Positions 1 to 5,399 of a stretch of 8,260 bases of DNA are shown one piece after another. Within the stretch, counting starts at the first letter, position 1, and every line of letters begins with the position of its first letter. The translations under genes and the position numbers were made by a program. The notes under the pieces are model-generated. The model had not been told where the DNA came from and made no database searches. It saw nothing but the letters and a program-made list of their open reading frames with translations. The DNA comes from Campylobacter sp. UBA1713 (GTDB taxonomy: Bacteria > Campylobacterota > Campylobacteria > Campylobacterales > Campylobacteraceae), in contig DCIZ01000120.1 of NCBI GenBank assembly GCA_002317305.1, positions 21,142 to 29,401 of the forward strand, read 5' to 3'.

Positions 1-2
1 TT

Positions 3-107
3 TGTTTTAAAACGAGGAGCATACTAGCGTATGTAACGAGTTTTAAGGCAAAAAAGCGCGAAAACAAACGAAAAAGCAAGCCACAAATTTATTTAAATGG
101 TTTTTAG
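3..107 (+). other. possible 3' end of an upstream reading frame (partial, unidentified)
   Basis: One frame is open from the window edge to a TAG at 105-107. It encodes a very basic tail, roughly CFKTRSILAYVTSFKAKKRE and then a Lys/Arg-rich end. It stops 24 nt before gatA. The same DNA contains a short inverted repeat (CATAC/GTATG around TAGC) and outer arms TTTGTTTT (1-8) and AAAACAAA (61-68), so it may instead be a structured non-coding spacer. I cannot name a protein from this tail. In C. jejuni, ileS lies close upstream of gatA as far as I recall, but nothing here shows that the tail belongs to IleS. Confidence 0.25.
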
Positions 108-120
108 AGATGCCCTTAAA

Positions 121-131
121 AAGGCATGAAG
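121..131 (+). promoter_or_regulatory. ribosome binding site that decides the gatA start
   Basis: AAGG at 121-124 lies 7 nt before the ATG at 132 but only 1 nt before the in-frame ATG at 126. The spacing supports the ATG at 132 as the real start. Confidence 0.55.
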
Positions 132-1508
132 ATGATTAGTTTAAAAGAGGCTTTAAAGCTTAGCTCACATGACTTAAACGAGCTAAAAAAAGAGTTACAA
201 CAAAAGGCAACAAACACAGCACACATTGGTGCATATGTCGAGCAGTTAAAGGGCGCACCGCTCACCAGCTACGAGGAAAACGGCGAGGCAAAAACAGGCG
301 TGCCAGTCGCCATAAAAGACAACATTCAGGTAAAAGGGTGGGAGATAACGAGCTGTTCAAAAATACTACAAGGCTACTTTGCGCCTTACAACGCCACTGT
401 CGTCAGCAAGCTTTTACAAAGCGGTTGCGTGCCATTTGGACGGACAAACATGGACGAATTTGCCATGGGAAGCACCACAGAGAGTAGCTTTTACGGCGTT
501 ACCAAAAACCCACTTGACAACGAATTTGTGCCAGGAGGTAGCAGTGGCGGAAGTGCAGCAGCGGTGGGCGGCGGACTAGCAGTGGCAGCGCTTGGTAGCG
601 ACACTGGTGGCAGTATTAGACAGCCTGCGGCGTTTTGTGGATGTGTGGGCTTTAAGCCGACTTACGGACGTGTGAGTCGCTACGGACTTGCGGCATACTC
701 TAGTAGCCTCGACCAAATAGGACCCATTACACAAAATGTAGAAGATGCCGCCCTACTCTACGACATCATCGCTGGAAACGACCCAAAAGATAGCACTTCG
801 GCGGTTTTGGAGTTTGAAAAAACGGCGGGCAAACTAAATGGCGAGCGAAAATTTCGTGTAGCAGTCGTGCGAAATTTCATAGACGAAGCGGACAGCGAAG
901 TAAAAACGGCGTTAAATTTGCTTGTGGAGAAACTAAAAGCAAACGGGCACGAAGTGGTAGAGAGAAATTTGCTAAATTCCAAATTTGTCATCGCTGCTTA
1001 CTACATCATAGCTACCGCTGAGGCGAGTGCAAACCTTAGCAGATATGACGGCGTGCGTTACGGCAGGCGGGCAAAGGCAGAGGGCTTGCGAGAGATGTAT
1101 GAACGCACGCGTGGCGAGGGTTTTGGCGAGGAAGTTCAGCGGCGAATGTTACTGGGGACTTTTGTGCTAAGTAGCGGCTACTACGACGCCTACTACATAA
1201 AGGCGCAAAAGGCGCGAGCTTTCATAAAACGTGAATACGAAGAGATTCTAGCTGATGCTGACCTCATTTTAATGCCTGTTACGCCAAGTGTGGGCTACAA
1301 ATTTGGCGACCTAAAAGACCCTTTGAAAGCCTACTTAAGCGACATTTATACCATCGGGGTGAATCTTGCTGGACTTCCTGCCATCACTTTGCCTGTTGCA
1401 AAAAGCGGTAAAATGAGCATCTCGGCGCAATTCATTGGGCGGGCGTATGACGAGCAAAGCGTGCTAGATATGGCTTTTGGCGTGGAGAAGTTGGTGGGGC
1501 TTTTGTAG
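132..1508 (+). CDS. gatA: Glu-tRNA(Gln)/Asp-tRNA(Asn) amidotransferase subunit A
   Basis: GatA is the glutaminase/amidase subunit of cytoplasmic GatCAB. It releases ammonia from glutamine, which is used to convert misacylated Glu-tRNA(Gln), and in many bacteria Asp-tRNA(Asn), to the correct aminoacyl-tRNA. The amidase-signature catalytic set is complete. From the 132 start these are Lys62 in VAIKDNI, the cis-Ser Ser137 in PGGSSGGSAAA, and the nucleophile Ser161 in GSDTGGSIRQPA. The spacing matches the Lys-Ser-Ser triad of known GatA proteins. Downstream family blocks such as FKPTYGRVSRYGL and the C-terminal GVNLAGLPAITLPV are intact. The length of 458 residues is normal for the family. An ATG at 126 would add Met-Lys, but the ribosome binding site and the MISLKEALKLS N-terminus favour 132. 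gatB and gatC are not in the window, as is common in Epsilonproteobacteria where the subunits are dispersed. No strong terminator follows, only a run of eight T at 1512-1519. Confidence 0.97.
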   Translation: MISLKEALKLSSHDLNELKKELQQKATNTAHIGAYVEQLKGAPLTSYEENGEAKTGVPVAIKDNIQVKGWEITSCSKILQGYFAPYNATVVSKLLQSGCVPFGRTNMDEFAMGSTTESSFYGVTKNPLDNEFVPGGSSGGSAAAVGGGLAVAALGSDTGGSIRQPAAFCGCVGFKPTYGRVSRYGLAAYSSSLDQIGPITQNVEDAALLYDIIAGNDPKDSTSAVLEFEKTAGKLNGERKFRVAVVRNFIDEADSEVKTALNLLVEKLKANGHEVVERNLLNSKFVIAAYYIIATAEASANLSRYDGVRYGRRAKAEGLREMYERTRGEGFGEEVQRRMLLGTFVLSSGYYDAYYIKAQKARAFIKREYEEILADADLILMPVTPSVGYKFGDLKDPLKAYLSDIYTIGVNLAGLPAITLPVAKSGKMSISAQFIGRAYDEQSVLDMAFGVEKLVGLL

Positions 1509-1552
1509 GGCTTTTTTTTGGCTGGTTTTGTTATACATAAAGGAAAATTTAA

Positions 1553-1759
1553 ATGACAGTGGTTTTACAAAATGTAAAAGATGAGAATCTTGCTCTTTTG
1601 CGAGAGTTGGCTAAAATGTGCAAAATGAAAATAAAGCTACAAAAAAGCAAAGATGAAAATTTGCTAGAAGATATTAAACTTTTCGAAGAAGAAGACAGAA
1701 CCGGTAAGACCAAAATTTACGATAGCTTGGAGGATTTTAAAAAGGCGATGAATGCTTAG
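1553..1759 (+). CDS. small antitoxin-like protein of a RelE/YafQ-type toxin-antitoxin pair
   Basis: This encodes a 68-residue charged protein with an N-terminal beta/helix start (MTVVLQNVKDENLALLRELA), a Lys-rich middle and an acidic C-terminal half ending in YDSLEDFKKAMNA. The ribosome binding site AAAGGA (1539-1544) is 8 nt upstream. I call it an antitoxin mainly from context. Its last codons overlap the start of a gene whose product has the N- and C-terminal ends of a YafQ/HP0894-like RelE-superfamily toxin. Size, charge, gene order and the 8-nt overlap are those of type II antitoxins, and the 'DSLEDFKKAM' ending resembles other antitoxins with toxin-binding tails. No helix-turn-helix or ribbon-helix-helix can be identified by eye, so the DNA-binding class is unknown. 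Since the partner toxin is decayed, this may be an orphan antitoxin that could still neutralise a related toxin elsewhere. Confidence 0.72.
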   Translation: MTVVLQNVKDENLALLRELAKMCKMKIKLQKSKDENLLEDIKLFEEEDRTGKTKIYDSLEDFKKAMNA

Positions 1760-1901
1760 ACTTAAAACTTCAAGCAAATTTGAAAAACAATACAAAAAGC
1801 TAGCAAATGCTGACAAAGAGGCGGTGATATACAAAATTCAAAATGAACATATGATTTTGGCGTGTGTTCAAATTGGAAGCCATAGTTTGATATTTGGCTA
1901 A
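1752..1901 (+). pseudogene. internally deleted RelE/YafQ-family mRNA-interferase toxin
   Basis: ATG at 1752 overlaps the antitoxin gene by 8 nt. The frame runs to TAA at 1899-1901 and gives only 49 residues. The N-terminus (MLRLKTSSKFEKQYKKLANA) and the C-terminus (VIYKIQNEHMILACVQIGSHSLIFG) read as the two ends of a YafQ/HP0894-like toxin, which is usually about 85-92 residues. About 40 middle residues are missing and the join is in frame, after NADKE and before AVIYKI. In this family the missing part carries the PxxYRDHxLxG and ECHIxPDLLLIY segments with most of the catalytic His/Asp residues. The GSHS His near the C-terminus (His43 here) and the last Phe (Phe48) remain. The product is therefore predicted to lack RNase activity. 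A shortened protein with some other role cannot be excluded. Confidence 0.75.
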
Positions 1902-1946
1902 TAAATTCTTTGATATATCTATAAGCAGTTAAGAGAGAGGATTTAA

Positions 1947-2123
1947 ATGAAATACACAGCTAGAATTTATTATTCTACATATTGCGAATATGAAGTTGAG
2001 GCTGAAAATGAGTGCGAAGCGATAGAAAAAGCACAAAATTTAAAGATAAACGAAGCTGAAATCATTAAAAATTTAGAAATTTGGAATGAAGCAAATGAAG
2101 CAGAGTGTGTTGAAAAGCAGTAG
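1947..2123 (+). CDS. 58-residue acidic small protein overlapping hipA
   Basis: The ribosome binding site GAGAGAGG (1933-1940) lies 6 nt before the ATG. The product starts MKYTARIYYSTYCEYEVEAE and has a compact beta-beta-alpha look: an N-terminal beta hairpin, an 'AENECEAIEKAQNL' helix, then an acidic C-terminal end. The shape is loosely like small DpnD/PcfM-type proteins (beta strands followed by 'EAxxEEEAIEKA'), but I cannot assign a family with confidence. Its last 38 nt overlap the longest hipA frame in another reading frame, so the two genes are probably co-transcribed and translationally coupled. It occupies the slot where the HipB antitoxin gene sits in classical hipBA, yet it has no visible helix-turn-helix. 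A role as an alternative partner of HipA is only inferred from position and charge. Confidence 0.65.
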   Translation: MKYTARIYYSTYCEYEVEAENECEAIEKAQNLKINEAEIIKNLEIWNEANEAECVEKQ

Positions 2124-3315
2124 TCAAATTTGCGTTAAGATTTTCAGCGGTGAGTTAGAAGTCGGCAGTTTGGTTGTTTATGCTACAGGTCGAAATGAAA
2201 CATATGTTTTTAAATATTTTGGTGAGTGGCTAAAAAATGGCTACCAAATAGACCCACAGCTACCGCTTGAAAAAGATGAATTTATCTCTAAACAAATTTG
2301 GGGCGTTTTTTGCGACATTAGTCCAGACAGATGGGGCAGGCTTATACAAAAAAGAAATGCAGGCAGTGAGCTGACCGACAGCGAATATCTGTTTGGTGTT
2401 AGCGACTATTTTAGAGTAGGTGCTATTAGGATTTTTAGAGATGGCGGTTTTATAGAGAAAGAGAGAAATTTTCCAAAATTGACAAATTTAAATGAGTTAT
2501 GCGTTAGTTCGCACCGAATCGAAAGAGGCGAAAGTGTTTTAAACGACCTAAAAATGCTGTTAGCGCCCAGCGGAAGTTTGGGCGGGGCTAGACCAAAAGC
2601 TAGTGTCATAAAAGATGGCGAGTTATATATCGCCAAATTTCCGTCAGTTAAAGACGAAGAGAGAGAAGTGTCTAAAAACGAAAAAACTATGCTAGAACTG
2701 GCTAAAATAGCCGGCATCGAGGTGTGCGATAGCTTTTTGTATGAAACCGTAAAAGGAACGTCTTTGGTCGTTAAAAGGTTTGACAGAAAAGGAAGCGACA
2801 GAATACCATATATGTCGGCTATGACTCTGCTAGGCAAAAACGATGAAAATAGCGAAAATGCTAGTTATTGCGACTTGGCGATGTTGCTTGACTCAAAAAA
2901 CAAAAAAGCGCTGTTTAGGCGAATGGTTTTTAACGGACTTTTTGGTAACACCGATGACCATTTGAGAAATCACGGCTTTTTGTATGATGAAAAGAGTAAA
3001 AAGTGGAATTTGTCGCCAGCTTTTGATATAACGGCTTCTGATTGGGCGTATGAAAAGCAAAATCATGCGTTGAATTTTATAGATTTTATAAATTTGCCGA
3101 GTTTGGAGCTTTTTGACGATATAAAAGAATTTTTTGACATAAATAGCGATGAATTTTGTGAAATTTTGTCAAGTATGTTTGTCGCAAAAAGCAAATTTGA
3201 AGAGATAGCGCGAAAAAATGGCATGAATAGCGATAACTTAAAAATTTTAAAAAATATCTACGGGCATAAAGATTTTATTAAAATAGAAAAAATGATAGGC
3301 AAAAATAAGAGATAA
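2086..3315 (+). CDS. hipA: HipA-family serine/threonine kinase toxin
   Basis: This is a full-length HipA-like kinase of 409 residues from the first ATG. HipA toxins phosphorylate cytoplasmic translation factors, typically glutamyl-tRNA synthetase, which triggers the stringent response and growth arrest. The N-terminal HipA subdomain covers about residues 15-120 (GSLVVYATGR, and PLEKDEFISKQIWGVF). The glycine-rich loop is SGSLGGARPKAS (162-173), with the ATP-binding Lys184 in YIAKFPS. The catalytic loop is GNTDDHLRNHGFL with Asp290 as probable base and Asn295. The DFG-like metal-binding motif is SPAFDIT with Asp314. All key residues are present, so the kinase looks active. The start is uncertain: ATG at 2086 has no good ribosome binding site, while ATG at 2095 has GGA 9 nt upstream. 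No HipB-type helix-turn-helix gene is adjacent. The start overlaps the 58-codon ORF and the last 58 nt overlap a convergent minus-strand gene. Base composition is lower in GC than gatA or lptE. Confidence 0.9.
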   Translation: MKQMKQSVLKSSSQICVKIFSGELEVGSLVVYATGRNETYVFKYFGEWLKNGYQIDPQLPLEKDEFISKQIWGVFCDISPDRWGRLIQKRNAGSELTDSEYLFGVSDYFRVGAIRIFRDGGFIEKERNFPKLTNLNELCVSSHRIERGESVLNDLKMLLAPSGSLGGARPKASVIKDGELYIAKFPSVKDEEREVSKNEKTMLELAKIAGIEVCDSFLYETVKGTSLVVKRFDRKGSDRIPYMSAMTLLGKNDENSENASYCDLAMLLDSKNKKALFRRMVFNGLFGNTDDHLRNHGFLYDEKSKKWNLSPAFDITASDWAYEKQNHALNFIDFINLPSLELFDDIKEFFDINSDEFCEILSSMFVAKSKFEEIARKNGMNSDNLKILKNIYGHKDFIKIEKMIGKNKR

Positions 3316-3617
3316 AATATAACATTTTTAAAAAGCAGTTTGGCTAGGTTTTTAGCTAACCATTTTTTCCGCTCGTTCTTGTCGAATTTTTTTCGCATCA
3401 ACATCCGAAAAACATCCGCTAAAGCAAAATCAAGAAGTTCATATCTTTTTGAACTCTCGTTCTCAATATTTTTTAATTTTACATCTTTTTCTTTATGAAC
3501 GCCAGTAAAATTCTCACTACAAGCCAAATTTGTCAAACCAAATTTAGCTTGAATCTTTTCAATCTCCGATGCCACACTTTCATCTAAAACGTCAAAATGA
3601 AATTTTTTAACTCTCAT
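3258..3617 (-). CDS. unrecognised small protein, 119 residues, convergent with hipA
   Basis: A strong ribosome binding site AGAGGAG (plus-strand positions 3625-3631) lies 7 nt before the ATG, which argues for a real gene. The protein is highly charged with likely helices: MRVKKFHFDVLDESVASEIE, then a middle containing FALADVFRMLMRKKFDKNERKKWLAKNL. About the last 20 residues are strongly hydrophobic (VIFYLLFLPIIFSILI). This tail is the antisense of the Lys-rich end of hipA, so it may be an accident of lost original 3' sequence rather than a selected membrane anchor. I do not recognise the family. Size and neighbourhood suggest a toxin-antitoxin or plasmid-type accessory gene. It lies 220 nt downstream of the porin gene on the same strand, but the repeat-rich gap and different composition argue against an operon with it. 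Confidence 0.6.
   Translation of the reverse strand: MRVKKFHFDVLDESVASEIEKIQAKFGLTNLACSENFTGVHKEKDVKLKNIENESSKRYELLDFALADVFRMLMRKKFDKNERKKWLAKNLAKLLFKNVIFYLLFLPIIFSILIKSLCP
3340..3368 (+). terminator. candidate Rho-independent terminator of hipA
   Basis: TTGGCTA (3340-3346) and TAGCTAA (3353-3359) form a 7-pair stem with one G-U pair around GGTTTT, followed 3 nt later by six T (3363-3368). It lies 25 nt after the hipA stop, so the position fits. The same bases encode the repeated 'LAKNLAK' of the minus-strand protein, which could create the stem by chance. Confidence 0.4.
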
Positions 3618-3651
3618 TTAAAAACTCCTCTGCTTTTAAACGCTTTTTCAT
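3607..3651 (-). pseudogene. possible 3' remnant of a gene upstream of the 119-residue gene
   Basis: A minus-strand frame encodes LAPKFNKKA-MKKRLKAEEFLNES and ends in TAA at 3607-3609, overlapping the start of the 119-residue gene by 11 nt. In frame it is blocked by TGA just upstream (about 3681-3683), leaving only 14 codons from the ATG at 3651. That ATG has no convincing ribosome binding site. The overlap is typical of a two-gene operon, so this may be the tail of a lost upstream partner such as an antitoxin. A leader peptide or chance are alternatives. Confidence 0.3.
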
Positions 3652-3749
3652 CGCTTTTTTGTTGAATTTTGGTGCTAGTCAAAACAACCTCAACCAAACC
3701 AAACCAAAATCCAACAAAATGTGGTCATAAATTCACAAATTTACAAATT

Positions 3750-3810
3750 CACGCACGCACATCACGCACGCACGACCGAGCCCGAGCCGACCAAGCCGAC
3801 CAAGCCGACC
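3750..3810. repeat. short tandem repeats in the spacer downstream of the porin gene
   Basis: The 220-nt gap 3618-3837 contains no convincing intact gene. It holds CACGCACGCAC at 3750-3760 repeated exactly at 3763-3773, then a 9-bp unit GCCGACCAA at 3786-3794 and 3795-3803 followed by a partial third copy at 3804-3810. Left of these, 3691-3710 is a CAAACC-type low-complexity run. The GC-rich repeats stand out against AT-rich flanks and may vary in copy number. Confidence 0.75.
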
Positions 3811-3837
3811 GAAAAAATTCAAAACGACTTAGAAAAT

Positions 3838-5127
3838 TTAGAAGTTGTAGACAGCCTCAAATCTCCAGTGGTTTTGCTTTTTGTCCACTCTCGTCTCATC
3901 GTTTATCATAGAGTAGTAAGTTTTTAGCTCAAGCTTTTTGTTGTAGTTGTATTTTGCTGCAACAACGATCTCACTTCTCTTTGCGCTACTCTTAGGTTTT
4001 GAGATGTCGTAGTTTTTCTGCTTTCCTGTTACATAAGTCGCGCCCACTTTAACCTTAGAGTATGTGTAAGATAGGTCAGCAAACATGTAGCTGTTGTCGC
4101 CTTTTATCCACCTATAGTCTAGCAAATCTTGTCCAGCGGTGATGAAGCTGCCTTGATCTTCAAACGAAATAAGTGAATTTTTATACTCTTCTGTGTAAAA
4201 TTTAACATAACCCACACGTGCATCTACGCCGTAAACTGTCGCACCCGCCTCAACGCCAGCAAATTTTGCATCTGCAAAATCGCCTTCTTCGGTAGTCCTT
4301 TTTACTTTATCCGCAAAAGTGCCATCAACTTGCGACATAGCGTATTGTCCGCGGAAGTTAAAGCCCACATCACGAGATGTGTAGAAAGATGAGCCCAAAT
4401 CAAAGTAGAACAAACCATAAACGTTGTTTAAAAGTCCATAACCTACGTTAAAGTAAACTGGATTAAAGTCGCCAGAGATAGCCACGCCGTAAAGGTCGTT
4501 TTTGTAAGTTCGCTCTTGTGGCGCACCTTTATCTACATCGTTTACATAACTCGTGCCATAAGCAAGCGAACCAGTCGTAATGTCGCCATCGTTTTCTAGG
4601 TTGTCAAAGTAGTAAGCTTGTAGTCTAAAGCCCTCGACCGCCGTGTTTGTCATAGTAAGACCAGTGCCTACCATGTCATCTGTAAAGAACTGCCCGACAG
4701 TTTGGCGACCGAAACGAATGTCGTTAAAGCCATTGCTTGTTTTGTAACCTACATAGTATTTTCTTACAGAAAATTTAGAATCATAGCCGTCAGCCGCGCT
4801 TTGTGAATATGAAACGCCACCGTTAATGTGATCGCCACTTATCTCAATGTTGTCATACATTGCGCTCAAACCAGCGTAGAAGTTGTCATCAAGTGCCGCT
4901 TTAAAATTCACCTCTGACGTGAATCTGTGTTGCGCTTGGTTTCGCCCTTGCGCGCCTTTTTCCTCTAGTTTTGGATCTGTGCTATTTGGAATTTTGTAGT
5001 GGTCGAATCTGTAGCGAACGAATCCGTCAGTCTCAAATCCACGAAACGCCTCTTCAAAGCTCACAGCTCCCAAGCCGCTTAAACTACCAGCAGCCAAAAC
5101 TGCAACCAAACTAAGTTTAAACTTCAT
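3838..5127 (-). CDS. major outer membrane porin (Campylobacter MOMP/PorA family)
   Basis: This encodes a 429-residue precursor of a general diffusion porin in the outer membrane. The N-terminus MKFKLSLVAVLAAGSLSGLG is a typical Sec signal peptide, with probable cleavage after Ala21 (GLGA|VSFEEA). The mature start 'VSFEEAFRGFETDGFVRYRFDHY' and the following alternating amphipathic strands match the Campylobacter MOMP family. Examples are RFTSEVNFKAALDDNFYAGL, the 'FGRQTVGQFFTDDMVGTGL' eyelet-like region and VKVGATYVTGKQ. The protein ends RFEAVYNF, and the terminal Phe is the usual signal for BAM-dependent insertion. C. jejuni PorA is about 424 residues, so this is full length. The ribosome binding site AAGGA (5135-5139) is 7 nt upstream. 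The gene is transcribed away from lptE from its own promoter. No clear hairpin terminator follows the stop. Several Campylobacter species carry more than one such porin, so I leave the symbol empty. Confidence 0.93.
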   Translation of the reverse strand: MKFKLSLVAVLAAGSLSGLGAVSFEEAFRGFETDGFVRYRFDHYKIPNSTDPKLEEKGAQGRNQAQHRFTSEVNFKAALDDNFYAGLSAMYDNIEISGDHINGGVSYSQSAADGYDSKFSVRKYYVGYKTSNGFNDIRFGRQTVGQFFTDDMVGTGLTMTNTAVEGFRLQAYYFDNLENDGDITTGSLAYGTSYVNDVDKGAPQERTYKNDLYGVAISGDFNPVYFNVGYGLLNNVYGLFYFDLGSSFYTSRDVGFNFRGQYAMSQVDGTFADKVKRTTEEGDFADAKFAGVEAGATVYGVDARVGYVKFYTEEYKNSLISFEDQGSFITAGQDLLDYRWIKGDNSYMFADLSYTYSKVKVGATYVTGKQKNYDISKPKSSAKRSEIVVAAKYNYNKKLELKTYYSMINDETRVDKKQNHWRFEAVYNF

Positions 5128-5158
5128 AATATATTCCTTTCATGAAAAAAATGCCTGA

Positions 5159-5164
5159 ATCATA
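5159..5164 (-). promoter_or_regulatory. candidate -10 box of the porin gene
   Basis: Read on the minus strand, TATGAT sits about 30 nt before the start codon. It is preceded by a long A/T-rich stretch with periodic T-runs, as in Campylobacter sigma-70 promoters, which lack a conserved -35 box. The predicted leader is about 25 nt and includes the AAGGA site. Confidence 0.45.
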
Positions 5165-5211
5165 CACAAATAAGCCTTAAAATAAAATAACTTTTAAAAT
5201 TTACAAAGAGC

Positions 5212-5229
5212 AAACATAAAGTAAACATA
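5212..5229. promoter_or_regulatory. phased AAACATA direct repeat, candidate regulator site
   Basis: AAACATA occurs at 5212-5218 and 5223-5229, with an 11-bp period, one helical turn. This is about 50-65 bp upstream of the proposed porin -10 box, a usual place for an activator site. No known operator consensus is recognised. Confidence 0.3.
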
Positions 5230-5241
5230 CTTCACGATTCT

Positions 5242-5343
5242 AAATTTAACTTTTACGCCACATGTCAAAGTTCCGCAAAAAAAACACTCAAAAACACAAG
5301 CGTTCTCATTGCTTAACACCAAGAAACCAAATTTAACTTTTAC
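5242..5343. repeat. 15-bp direct repeat in the porin-lptE divergent region
   Basis: AAATTTAACTTTTAC is present exactly at 5242-5256 and 5329-5343. The right copy ends 16 nt before the TATAAT of lptE, in the -35 area, and the left copy lies about 80 bp upstream of the porin -10. The rest of the 272-nt gap 5128-5399 is A/T-rich promoter DNA without an ORF. Confidence 0.7.
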
Positions 5344-5356
5344 TTAAATTTAAAAA

Positions 5357-5365
5357 TGCTATAAT
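5357..5365 (+). promoter_or_regulatory. extended -10 promoter of the lptE-sstT operon
   Basis: TGC-TATAAT is a perfect -10 hexamer (5360-5365) with the TGn extension. Transcription would start near 5372 and give a leader of about 28 nt that contains the AAAGG ribosome binding site (5389-5393). Confidence 0.75.
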
Positions 5366-5399
5366 CGCCCGTTTTATTTTTAACAAACAAAGGCAACCC

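Noticed and set aside
1500..1530. T-run after gatA as an intrinsic terminator
   Set aside because: Eight T follow the stop, but there is no GC-rich stem before them. Only a direct repeat GGGCTTTT is present, so termination is not supported.
1947..2123. The 58-codon ORF as a classical HipB
   Set aside because: It is too short and shows no helix-turn-helix pattern. Only its position matches hipB.
3669..3927. Two overlapping plus-strand frames with Pro-Thr-Lys or Ala-Asp-Gln repeats as small genes
   Set aside because: They arise from translating the tandem repeats. They lack ribosome binding sites and run into the antisense of the porin gene.
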